The notes under the pieces are model-generated. The model searched no databases. It was given only the letters and a program-made list of their open reading frames with translations, and was not told the DNA's origin. A stretch of 64,000 nt of DNA from Gari tellinella (Eukaryota; Mollusca; Bivalvia; Cardiida; Psammobiidae): NCBI GenBank assembly GCA_922989275.2, contig OV277856.1, forward strand, positions 88,493,038 to 88,557,037. Reading direction: 5' to 3'. Made by a program: the position numbers and the translations under genes. Shown here piece by piece: positions 10,626 through 21,016 of this stretch (positions are counted from its first letter, which is position 1; each line of letters opens with the position of its first letter).

Positions 10626-11700
10626 GACGACAATGACGCAAATGCTGGCGTGAGGACAATAGCTGGTAGTTTCTTCGAAACAAACAACCTTAGAAAACAA
10701 CACTATGCAGCAAGAATTTAGTGCTGGGAACACCTGAACATTATACAGAATTTTTCACATTAAACACTTGGTTTAAAAGGCATACCTTTGTGTTTTAGCT
10801 CCATGTACACGTTTACAAAAATTAGTAAATGTGCAAACCAAACTTTGTTACTTGTAAGTCTGTTTTTTATGTTTACATGCCTATTCAAGCTTTATCTGCT
10901 TGCAATGCTTGAATATATGCTTTTTTAATGAGTTTGTCAAGCCTTCTTTATTTCACAAAGTTACAAAAATTAACAAGTTCTACATTCTACTAAAGATTGC
11001 ATATTGGGTAATGGGTAATGATTTTGTACCTGGGTACCAGCCAATTTCTACTCGACCAGTAGGCCTTCTAGAAAGACCATGCTTTTGAAATTTTATCTTT
11101 TCACGTTCATCATATTGATTTTTAACATCTTTTATTTTCATCCCGAACCAGGGTCTTTAACTAAAATATCAATTTCTGATAGCAAGTTACGCTGTCATTT
11201 CATTGCACAATTTCAAACATGTTTTTCTCTTACTTTGAACACGTTGAGGGCTTAGTTTTTTATGCATGTCATCAAATGTTTTCTGAAATTGCTTCTGTTA
11301 TAAGAAAAAGTAAACTGGTACCTACATTGCGTATTATTCCATCGTTTAAATCCAATACATGCATGTCATATCCAGCTGACAGCTTAATTTATGACATATG
11401 TCGTAAAAGGTCACAATATACATGTTTATTATAACAATTTCACGAATTTTTATTTAACGAAATTAGAAAGCCCTCAATGAATTCAATGAATAAAATCAAA
11501 GACCTGAAGGGCATGGCAGGCATCTCACATTGAAAAGGTGGTTGTTACGCGGTTTTTGATCAGGATCCACAGTGGATCCCAAAAGGTTTGAGTCGTCTGC
11601 TAATAACCAGTTTGGGATTTACAGTGATTATAGGCAGGGACCATAATATACGAGAGATAAATGTAATACAGGGAAATCTCTCAGGTAAGTAGTTCCTACC
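10626..11700. other. Gene-free stretch
   Basis: AT-rich DNA with no coding frame, hairpin or array that I can support. The 71-aa frame at 11219-11434 has no motif. Confidence 0.4.
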
Positions 11701-11734
11701 TAAAATATCGGGTAGAACAGGCCCGTAGGAAGCA

Positions 11735-12160
11735 AATTGCGATTGGGGGGACACAAGGAAATTTGTGTACACACTCTTACTAGGGGGGTCCGGGGACATG
11801 CTCCTCCTGGACAATTTTATTCCTACATGGCCTCTGGTGCGTTCTAGTGGCATTTTGCGCATTTAAAATAGGTAAAATACTAATAATAATCCGTGTAAAT
11901 TTTCAACTTAAAATAACAAATTATTAATAATATAGGATATTTTTTGACGTTGTCTTCCGGCTATAGCCTACCCCTACCCCTCCGATTAGTGTACACACTG
12001 TTACTAGAGGGTCCGGGGCTTGCTCCCCGGGAATTTTTTTATTTCTAGATGGTCTTTGGTGCTTTCTGGGGGCGTTTTGCTCTTTCAAAACAGCTAAAAT
12101 ACTAACATAAATCTATGTAAAAAAAATCTGCAACCAATATTGGTAAAATTATTGGGGGGG
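11735..12160. repeat. Diverged direct duplication, about 230-bp period
   Basis: The block starting 'gtgtacacactcttacta' near 11766, followed by 'gggtccgggg', 'gcttgctcc'-like text, 'tggcctctggtgcgttct' and 'aaaatactaa', recurs from about 11990 with roughly 75-80% identity by eye. Both copies end in 'aaaatacta...gtgtaaat'-type sequence. It could be an old tandem duplication of a dispersed repeat. Confidence 0.6.
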
Positions 12161-12671
12161 AGCATGGTTTTCCCGTCGTCTGTAGCAGATAGCGAAAAGC
12201 CGACAGAATAAAATATCATTTCATAAATTGAGCCTATTTGAAGTTATACGGTGTATATAAGATTAAGTATGAGTTAATATTGTTATTTCACTGTTCTACC
12301 TGATATGTATGCTTCCCTTTCTTACCGTAGTGATGGAAAAACACCCATTTCAAAGTCAGTTAAAAGTAGCACTAAATTTGGATAACCAACTATTCGGACA
12401 CAATAATAATACATGTGGCATTAGGCAAAATGCACAAAACTGAGGCATTTTAGTATCAAAATGAAGGTTTTCTTGACATGTACCCCAAATTTACATTGTG
12501 TACCCCAAATTTTCAAGGGTAAGGGGTACATATACCCCACATTGTAAAACCTGGTGGGCATGCTGAAACATAAAATGTTGGCGAGTATGTGTAATAACTA
12601 ATATATGATCAGGATCGAAACTTCTTAATAACATATTTAAACATGTGATTCTATTGTGAATCGTGTTTTTG

Positions 12672-12951
12672 CACCCGTATAAACCGTCCGCGAACCGCTC
12701 TCAAATCCACCAATTTCGCCCACTTTCTGTTTGATCACTCAAATTTCAAGAGCTGACCGCCATATAAAATCACATGACCGCAGATGCGACCACGTCATTT
12801 CATTGGCTCTTGGTATCGACTGACCCAATGAAATGACAGCTTACAAACGAGTAATGTTATTGAATATGGAGGTCAGCTGTTGATATTTGACTGTTGAAAC
12901 AGAAAGTGAGCGAAATTGGTGGACTCGAGGGCGACGGTTTATGCGGGTAAG
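12672..12951. mobile_element. 280-bp inverted-repeat element
   Basis: The left arm (12672-12765; 'acccgtataaaccgtc', 'ccaccaatttcgcccac', 'tttctgttt', 'agctgaccgccatat') and the right arm (12865-12951, its imperfect complement) are about 85-90 bp. The loop holds a second inverted pair (gtcatttcattgg at about 12794 and ccaatgaaatgac at about 12824). No protein is encoded. It is likely a MITE; a bidirectional regulatory element cannot be excluded. Confidence 0.65.
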
Positions 12952-13288
12952 TTGCATGTAATATGTTCGTTTTTTGATTGCATGCGCCCGTTTCTCCCCT
13001 GCATGGCGTTTTGTTGCTGTTCAGTCTTGAAAATGAGGATTGCACCAGTTCTGCCTACCTCGCAAATTGTGCATCGTTCCGCTTGGATTTTGCTTTTTTT
13101 TTCGAGACCAAGTACAATTGCAGGATTTAAGTAAATGGTTATCATTAGTGTGACTATTTAGGTACTTGAAACTGTTGAGTCTAGTTGAATTGATCAAAAC
13201 GTGTAGAAAATATGACGTGTTTATCATGGGAGGTAGTGAAATGGCCCTGTTGACAGTTCGACCCCTTGTCTATGAGTATGATATATAC

Positions 13289-14399
13289 CAGTGTGGTAAT
13301 ACCACGTGACTTTGACGTCATAAAAGCTACTGTGCCAAGACGTGTTTACCTTCGATTCGACTTTTAAAAAAGCTGTAAGTATTTTATTTGCCATGCAAAT
13401 GTGACGAGACCCGGCCAATTCGAGCGAGAAAGTAGTAAGCTTTGATCGTGCCCACCTTTATCGCGGATTAAATACGGTGTTTTTGCTAGATCGGTGGAAA
13501 ACTGGCTGGAGAGAGCGCAAGACGAAGGGCTACTGTGTTCAGCGAAACCAATTTCTCGGTAAAATTCAAGGTTTGCGTATCTGTTAAGGTACATTGCCAG
13601 TAAAATGAGCAGTTAAATGGAGATATAATCGAATTGTATGCAACTGGTTCTGGAAAACACAATAGAAATAGGGAAAAATCAAAGATTTGCGGGAAAGCTA
13701 CCTCGGGAAGAGAAATCGAGCAAGGCTACTTTGGTAAGCGGATTCGAGGGGCAAATTGACGATCGTTTTATGCCTATTAAAATATTGTTTTTTTTGTCTC
13801 CTAAATTATTATTCAAATACTTAAGTACCTACCAAAAAATCTTGGACAAACACATTTTGCTTGATACACACTTGTATATATTGTACCGCAATGCCTATGT
13901 GAACAATCTGGATTGGCGCAAGATGCGGGGTCTGATCCTAGATCCAAACTGTTTTAAACTCGTATAGCCTGACTGGTTACATGGCGCATATTGAATTATC
14001 GAATGTGATATATTGGACGATTTACCACAGTAGAACATCGATTATTTCGGTTTTACCATGAACTAGTTAATATGTCACCGATCTTGACAAATTGATGGGC
14101 ATAGTTCAAGAAATGCCCCAATACGTCATTTACCATTATATTTTATAACGTAACATAACAACAGTGGTATATCTTATTATATACCACGGTCAGATTGCTC
14201 TGTTGTTATGGTGACGAAATAACGTGTCAAGATAGAATTGATAATATTGTCAATTTTCCCTTTGCTCATGAAAAGTAAAAATATCTGAATATGTGAAATG
14301 GTGGCTTATTGAGGGACAACTATGTAATCCCTGATTAGGACCACACGCGTAATGCGCTGCGTTTGATCAGAGTTTTAGATATTGTCTCTCATTAGCATC
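13289..14399 (+). repeat. Left 1.1-kb TIR of the 3.6-kb element
   Basis: Near-identical inverted copy of 15797-16924. It contains a plausible first coding exon at 13638-13732 (MQLVLENTIEIGKNQ...) followed by a GTAAGC donor. It also contains an internal near-palindrome around 14163-14195 (gtggtatatcttattatataccac). Confidence 0.9.
13638..13732 (+). pseudogene. Possible first exon inside the left TIR
   Basis: An ATG-initiated frame of about 32 codons (MQLVLENTIEIGKNQRFAGK...SKATL) ends at TTG followed by GTAAGC, a good splice donor. The matching acceptor would be ttttattttcag ending at 14561. The same frame occurs reversed in the right TIR (16575 downwards), but there the donor reads GGAAGC. 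Its function is unknown; it may be the N-terminus of the element's gene. Confidence 0.35.
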
Positions 14400-14561
14400 T
14401 ACATATCTCTGTGCAGTGTTCAACATAAATACAATCATAAACGTGCGAATATAGCTTACCTAGGATGACACTGTGTGTTCCGCAGTGTGCCACCTTTTCC
14501 CAGATGATGTAAGATATTAAAGCATTATAAAAACTTAATGCATGTTTGTTTTATTTTCAGA

Positions 14562-15800
14562 ACAATGAGAGCTCTAACAATCGGCCGAAAGACACTGAAG
14601 ACAGAGAAAAGCCGGAGAAAACAGAAACGGTCCACATTTCAGGCGTCATTTATAGCCTTCAACAAATGCAAAGTAAATTACTTGAACATCTGCGATAATG
14701 ATACAACCGGAAAATCACAAGGCAAGCCACAAACTCCCAAGATTCAAGAGCCCCCTTAAAAGAATGAAAACTGCCATGACCAAAAGAAATTTATCAATTC
14801 CTTCCAAATCGCCATCATCCAAGAAATTTCGTTGAGCCATTTTTTCATCCGGACAAGACCAGAACAAAGAAAATATCAAAAGTCTCAACAATGATGCCAG
14901 TGACAGCTGTGATGTGATCAATGACTTGCTTGGTGATGTTCCCATCACGGAAGGTGACGAATTACAACAGGACATTGATCAAATGATTGACTTAGTTCCA
15001 TCGGTCATGGAAAATCTGTCAAAAGAGGGCCATGCAAAGAACATGCTTCGATTCTTTCAACTGACAAATGAAGACAAATTTCCACTACAGATCATTTCAC
15101 TCCAACTATGGTTAGAAGTGGTAAAGTGGTTTGGATGTGACAATGCAACAGAAATGAGATATTCTGAAAGCACGAAGAAATTTTGGAAATTAGGATATAG
15201 GCTGTTCGGCGGGCAGTTTCTATGTTTCATGTCGGGACCGAAAAGCAGCAACTCTGTTGTTTTAGAGACGACAGAGAAAGGACTATACCCGCCATCACAG
15301 TCAACGGTAAACTTTGCAGTTCCCGGAAAACAAATCTTAAGTTCCTTCACACCGTTTAGTTCAGGTTATTTGACAACGTCAGCCACGAGACCAGGTATTC
15401 TAACAGGCCTGATGGAACAGATTGCAACAACCCAATCAGAAATTTCCTACTGTGTGACATTTGACGGTAAAAAGCTTAAACGTGGCCTCACCGAGTCATC
15501 AGGAGACGTAGACATGCTTGGCTTTGAGACAGGACCGACACTACAAGATAGGAGAGACCAACTAAACAAAGTCAAGCAACCGATTTGTGAAATAATTGAA
15601 CAAGTTCACAGTAAACATATCAGAATTACGTGAAGAAAACCGACACAATATTACAAAAGTACTCAAAGAGCAACTACAGAAAACCTCTTTGAATGTCATA
15701 CATGCTAGAGATTTACGAAAAAAGAAAGAGTACGGAAAGGAAAAACTTATAGAAAGGAGCGGGGGTTCTGACTGGAATAATGGAAAATACGTTTATGATG
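14562..15800 (+). pseudogene. Decayed gene of unknown function in the 3.6-kb element
   Basis: After a strong acceptor (tttattttcag), the frame reads NNESSNNRPKDTEDREKPEK...VIYSLQQMQSKLLEHL. It then changes frame at about 14695 and again near 14750, has a stop near 14835, and continues in a 239-codon open stretch (14914-15633). That stretch includes 'FWKLGYRLFGGQFLCFMSG' and 'SYCVTFDGKKLKRGL'. A further shift near 15610 leads to 'NISELREENRHNITKVLKEQ...', which runs into the right TIR. The even coding character across shifts argues for one decayed protein of at least 390 residues. I do not recognise the family. The 'FDGKKL' segment could be one acidic position of an RNase-H-like transposase, but that is speculation; a captured host gene is the alternative. 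Confidence 0.55.
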
Positions 15801-16924
15801 CTAATGAGAGACAATATCTAAAACCCTGTTTAAACACAGCGCATTACGCGTGTGGTCCTAATCAGGGATTACATAGTTGTCCCTCAATAAGCCACCATTT
15901 CACACATGAAGTTATATGTAGAAATTAAGATATTTTTACTTTTCATGAGCAAAGGGAAAATTGACAATATCATCAATTCTATCTTGACACGTTATTTCGT
16001 CACCATAAAAACAGAGCAATCTGACCGTGGTATATAATAAGATATACCACGGTTGTTATGTTACGTTATAAAATATAATGGTAAATGACGTATTGGGGCA
16101 TTTCTTGAACTATGTCCATCAATTTGTCAAGATCGGTGACATATCAACTAGTTCATGGTAAAACCGAAATAATCGATGTTCTACTGTGGTAAATCGTCCA
16201 ATATATCACATTCGATAATTCAATATGCGCCATGTAACCAGTCCGGCTATACGAGTTTAAAACAGTTTGGATCTAGGATCAGACCCCGCATCTTGTGCCA
16301 ATCCAGATTGTTCACATAGGCATTGCGGTACAATATATACAAGTGTGTATCAAGCAAAATGTGTTTGTCCAAGATCTTTTGGTAGGTACTTAAGTATTTG
16401 AATAATAATTCAGGAGACAAAAAAACAATAGTTTAATAGGCATAAAACGATCGTCAATTTGCCCCTCGAATCCGCTTCCCAAAGTAGCCTTGCTCGATTT
16501 CTCTTCCCGAGGTAGCTTTCCCGCAAATCTTTGATTTTTCCCTATTTCTATTGCGTTTTCCAGAACCAGTTGCATACAATTCGATTATATCTCCATTTAA
16601 CTGCTCATTTTACTGGCAATGTACCTTAACAGATACGCAAACCTTGAATTTTACCGAGAAATTGGTTTCGCTGAACACAGTAGCCCTTCGTCTTGCGCTC
16701 TCTCCAGCCAGTTTTCCACCGATCTAGCAAAAACACCGTATTTAATCCGCGATAAAGGTGGGCACGATCAAAGCTTACTACTTTCTCGCTCGAATTGGCC
16801 GGGTCTCGTCACATTTGCATGGCAAATAAAATACTTACAGCTTTTTTAAAAGTCGAATCGAAGGTAAACACGTCTTGGCACAGTAGCTTTTATGACGTCA
16901 AAGTCACGTGGTATTACCACACTG
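15797..16924 (-). repeat. Right 1.1-kb TIR of the 3.6-kb element
   Basis: Inverted copy of 13289-14399. Differences by eye include a few substitutions (for example the GTAAGC donor becomes GGAAGC) and small indels. The decayed gene's reading frame runs into this TIR, so its 3' end appears cut by the repeat. Confidence 0.9.
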
Positions 16925-16929
16925 TATAC

Positions 16930-17247
16930 TCATATAATTTTTTTTTTTTTTTTGGTCATTTCAGGCCACAAATACCCCCTACGTTCTGGCTCCCTTTGGT
17001 TTAACCCCTCCTTTTAACACAACTGCAAATGATATGGGTCTATACAAACTGGGCCGTTTTGGACCGGACCATTATGGATAATAGCTAGGCCGTTTTGGTT
17101 GTTGGCCGTTTTGACCCGCATTCAGTGTTTAAGCCCAGACACGGAGTGACCAATTTGTTGTTTTGTATCTTGTCTGACAAACTTAAAGAATTAAAACTAC
17201 ATTATTTCATACTAGTCACCAATCAATTCATGGCTTAATTTCAGTGT
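16930..17247. other. Gene-free spacer with poly-T tract
   Basis: A run of about 17 T begins near 16938. The rest contains repeated 'ggccgttttg' words around 17050-17110 but no gene or long inverted repeat. Confidence 0.4.
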
Positions 17248-17254
17248 ACCATGT

Positions 17255-18859
17255 CAGAGACTTTAAAAGCCAGAGATACACGACTCCCTTATTTTCCTTC
17301 TTTCCCCATATAACAGGTGTCCGTTGAGAGGCAGTGACGTATGTCGATGCGGTCACGTGACCAGCACAGGTAATGACAGCGTCGCGATAATGGGAAAAAA
17401 TACACATATCGACCAGTTGACTTATAAATATTGACTTTCTTTCGTTTTTATACAATATTTTGTGATACTAATCGAGTGAAACCAAAATATGAGTTGTGGA
17501 TTAAACCGAGAAAGTGTATTCCTGGCTCAAAGGAAGATACGTTGCTGCGTGGTTGCTGGTAAGTTCCAAAAAAATGAAGATCGATTCAATATCGTCTTGC
17601 CGTAAACGCTTAAAACTTCAGTATGAACATTCAAACATGGATAAGAATGAATTATCCATGTAGTTCAAACTAAGATACAGTTTTGGCAAAATATTCATGT
17701 CAATCTGTCCACGCATTTTGCTATCAATTAAATTTTATTGAGGCCACCAACTGGTGCTTCGATTGAAGATCGATGCAATATCGTCTTGCCGTAAACGCTT
17801 AAACTTCAGTTTGAACATTCAAACATGAATAAGAATGGGTTGTCCATGTAGCTCATATTAAAATACAGTTATGGCGAAATTTTCATGTCAATTTGTCCAC
17901 GCATTTTGCTATAAATTAAATTTTATTGAGGCCACCCACTGGTACTTCGATTGAAGATCGATGCAATATCGCCTTACCGTAAACGCTTAAACAGCAGTTT
18001 GAACATTCAAACATGAATAAGAATGGGTTGTCTATGTAGCTCATATTAAAATACAGTTATGGCGAAATTTTCATGTCAATTTGTCCACGCATTTTGCTAT
18101 AAATTAAATTTTATTGAGGCCACCCACTGGTACTTCGATTGAAGATCGATGCCATATCGCCTTACCGTAAACGCTTAAACAGCAGTTTGAACATTCAAAC
18201 ATGAATAAGAATGGGTTGTCCATGTAGCTCATATTAAAATACAGTTATGGCGAAATTTTCATGTCAATTTGTCCACGCATTTTGCTATAAATTAAATTTT
18301 ATTGAGGCCACCCACTGGTACTTCGATTGAAGATCGATGCAATATCGCCTTGCCGTAAACGCTTAAACAGCAGTTTGAACATTCAAACATGAATAAGAAT
18401 GGGTTGTCTATGTAGCTCATATTAAGATACAGTTATGGCGAAATTTTCATGTCAATCTGTCCACGCATTTTGCTATAAATTAAATTTTCATGAGGCCACC
18501 CATGGGTCCATTCACACCTTCGTGCAAACTGCCGTCACTTTTCATTGAATCGGCATTTTCCAAACACTAATTAACGTGTGTGCGATGCGCAGAGGGGTTA
18601 ATTGATGCTCGGACTTTATTCTTATTATTCTTTTGTGTTAAACCTCGAAAAAGAGGCTTCTTTAAGGAATGTTTGTATTGTAAAATAACTGTAGACCGTA
18701 TTAACGCAGCAACTGATAAGTAATTCCAAATATCGACTTTTTCCCGATCGTCGCTAAAGCTTATATAACTCGTGATGACCTGTTCTCGCGAAATCTCGCT
18801 CAACGGTCTCGTATGTATAAATCATTCGAGTCGTGTATCTCTGGCTTTTAAAGTCTCTG
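17255..18859. mobile_element. 1.6-kb TIR element with internal satellite
   Basis: The ends are CAGAGACTTTAAAAGCCAGA and its inverted copy; the TIR is about 32 bp. The 7-bp sequence ACCATGT lies at 17248-17254 and 18860-18866. The interior is mainly five 188-bp tandem repeats (17579-18508), and no protein is encoded. TIR elements with tandem-repeat cores are known in bivalves (for example the pearl-type families), so this may be a relative. CAGRG ends recall hAT elements, but those usually make 8-bp duplications. Confidence 0.85.
17579..18508. repeat. 188-bp tandem repeat, five copies
   Basis: The phrase 'gatcgatgcaatatcg' (first copy gatcgattcaatatcg) recurs at 17579, 17768, 17956, 18144 and 18332, giving spacings of 189, 188, 188 and 188 bp. 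Copies 2-5 are nearly identical; copy 1 and the last edge are more diverged. Confined to the 1.6-kb TIR element. Confidence 0.95.
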
Positions 18860-18866
18860 ACCATGT

Positions 18867-19312
18867 TAATTTACAGTCAGTATACCCGCAAAACAACACA
18901 AATTGACCAAAAGCCATTTTAAGGTTTCAATAAACCTTTCAGTAGGAAATGGGAAGAAGTGTGGATCATGACAACTCAAAACAACTTCGCTATCCCATAG
19001 TTGGCTTTAGTTACATGTAATTTAGTGTCGAACCTTCGATTTTGAGGGTTTCGTTTTCTTTACCTTATTTCTTGTTTGGTGAAAAGTCCGACTCTTTCCA
19101 GCTGCTCAAGCTCCGGGAGCATCTCCTCAAGTCGCCTTTCAACATATTCGGCCATTTTAATTTCTTTTGGAGCAGTAAGTTGTCTGAATTTGATTTAAAC
19201 TTTATTTTTTCTGAATCTGTCAAAATGTCTGCACGTGCCTAATGTTTTTCATTTAAAGGAAAGTACAAGTTTTCTTACTTCTTTGTGAAGAGCGAAAAAC
19301 AGTTTCGGGTTG
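18867..19312. other. Gene-free spacer
   Basis: No hairpin, array or coding motif. The 66-aa frame at 19042-19242 is AT-rich and unrecognised. Confidence 0.35.
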
Positions 19313-19653
19313 GTATAAAACCGGTAGGCCTAAAACACGAAATGGAAATATTTTGGCGAAATGGACGAAATGGAAATTTTGATGGGTCTAGGTAAAACGC
19401 TGACGCTTCGCTGACACTAGTTAAACTATGAACAGAAACGCTGACGGATGCGAGAAACGCTGACGCCGGTTAGATTATATAGTGATCAACGGGCCGTGAC
19501 TTACCTGTATAAGGAGATAAGTATGGGTTGAGCTGTTATGTTAGCAAACAATTTCCATTCCGTATTCAATAGTATATATGCAGAATGTAGTCAATAAAGT
19601 TTAATTATTTTTTTATTTTTTTTGCAGTTTCCTATGAAATATCAAGTTATAAG

Positions 19654-19849
19654 CACAGGTACTTGACACATACTTTATTATCTATGAACCCCCTCCCCCC
19701 TTAAAAAAAAAAAAATTTTTTTTTTTTTACTATAGATCTACTTCTATTATAGATCTATAATAGAAGTATAGTAAAAAAAAAAGATTTTTTTTTTTTTTTA
19801 AGCGGGGAGGGGGTTCATAGATAATAAAGTATGTGTCAAGTACCTGTGG
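19654..19849. mobile_element. 196-bp palindromic MITE inside the left TIR
   Basis: A near-perfect palindrome starting CACAGGTACTTGACACATAC and ending with its complement, with A/T runs and a 'tatagatctataata' centre. TTATAAG flanks it at 19647-19653 and 19850-19856. The right TIR of the host element keeps the empty site (CTTATAA at 22982-22988), which proves insertion. Confidence 0.9.
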
Positions 19850-20375
19850 TTATAAGGTAATCTATAGTAAAATTTATTTACTTTTTAAATTAAAATTAAA
19901 TTTTAAACAAAAATTTTAATTAAGCCATATCTATATATTTGAATCCCTATGTTAAATTTGCCGAAATTGTATGCATTTTGCTCAATTGTTAAAAAAGTTT
20001 AATAAAAGGAATACGATTTAGAGAAAAACGGAGCTGACACTAGTTAAACTATGAACAGAAACGCTGACGGATGCGAGAAACGCTGACGCTGGTTAGATAT
20101 ATAGTGGTCAACGGGCCGTGACTTACCTGGCAGAATACAAAAACGCTGGTACACTAGTTAAACTATGAACAGAAACGCTGACGGTTGCGAGAAACGCTGA
20201 CGCCGGTTAGATTATATAGTGATCACCAGGCCGTAACGCTTGCGCTGGTTAGATTATTTAGCGAGAAAGACTTGCGAGCATTAAACTATGAACAAAAACG
20301 CTGACACTGGTTAGATTATATAGTGGTCAGCGGGCCGTAACTACCTGGTCAGCGCTCCGCTTCATTATTGATCAA

Positions 20376-20960
20376 TTAATTATTTCTGAAAGCATTCGCT
20401 ACACACATTTTTATTTTTTTAACAAAACGTGTGTACCCAGGGCTCGGGAACGTGGACCCTGCTTTCATGAGCCCCATTTTTTGAAAACAAAAATTTAAGC
20501 CAAAAACATTACCTAAATGAAGCAGTGAAAAATCAGAAATAAAAAGTAACAGCAATTGAAGTAATTGAAGCGAGTAATTAAAGCCATTGTCCAAAAATTC
20601 GAAATGGTTAATAATTGCAAAGAATACAAAAAGTAGATCTATATAGGTAAAATTACAAATTGGAAGTGTAAAAATCTCATAAGTATCAATTAATTCAAAA
20701 TGATTATTCGTAACTGGCATAGAAATTAAAGTTATTTTAATTAATAAATGGCGAATAGGTTTATTTAAACGCGTGTCATTATGCAGCGGAATAGCAATTA
20801 AAGAAGTACTTATCGGTTAAAGGGAGAAGATGGCGTGTGTCATGGTTTAAAAGGATTATGTTGACGCGTGTCATTAGCTGTGGCGTAATTATTAAAGCCT
20901 TAGCAATAAAGCAGCTTAAGGCGACGCGTGTCTGATGCGCGTGACAGAATAAACGGTTCA
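20376..20960. other. AT-rich interior of the 3.86-kb element, no gene assigned
   Basis: Lies downstream of the protease gene. Several 'gcgtgtc' words recur at 20774-20930. The two minus-strand frames (114 and 60 aa) are AT-rich and have no motifs. Confidence 0.35.
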
Positions 20961-21016
20961 CTGATCACCGTTTTGGTAGGGAACAGAATTCTAACCACAA
21001 AAAACCGCACTCGAAT

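Larger units (their letters stand above)
13289..16924. mobile_element. 3.6-kb DNA element with 1.1-kb terminal inverted repeats
   Basis: The ends are CAGTGTGGTAATACC and GGTATTACCACACTG. The 5-bp sequence TATAC flanks both sides (13284-13288 and 16925-16929). The left TIR runs 13289-14399 and the right TIR 15797-16924, about 1.1 kb each with a few percent difference. A 1.4-kb unique centre holds a decayed gene. TIR similarity also continues weakly outside the ends (tatgagtat/atactcata), so the exact boundary could differ by several bases. A 5-bp duplication with CAGTG ends fits no superfamily I can name with confidence. Confidence 0.85.

Noticed and set aside
11560..11862. 100-aa minus-strand ORF with 'SPDPPSKSVYTNF'
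   Set aside because: It lies over a diverged repeat that recurs at 11990 without keeping the frame; no domain recognised.
13224..16849. Pairs of near-identical ORFs on opposite strands (76, 64 and 61-109 aa)
   Set aside because: They are the same sequence in the two inverted TIRs; only the short exon-like frame at 13638 has splice-site support.
17579..18508. CRISPR-like array
   Set aside because: The 188-bp units are contiguous with no spacers, in a eukaryotic TIR element; this is a satellite.
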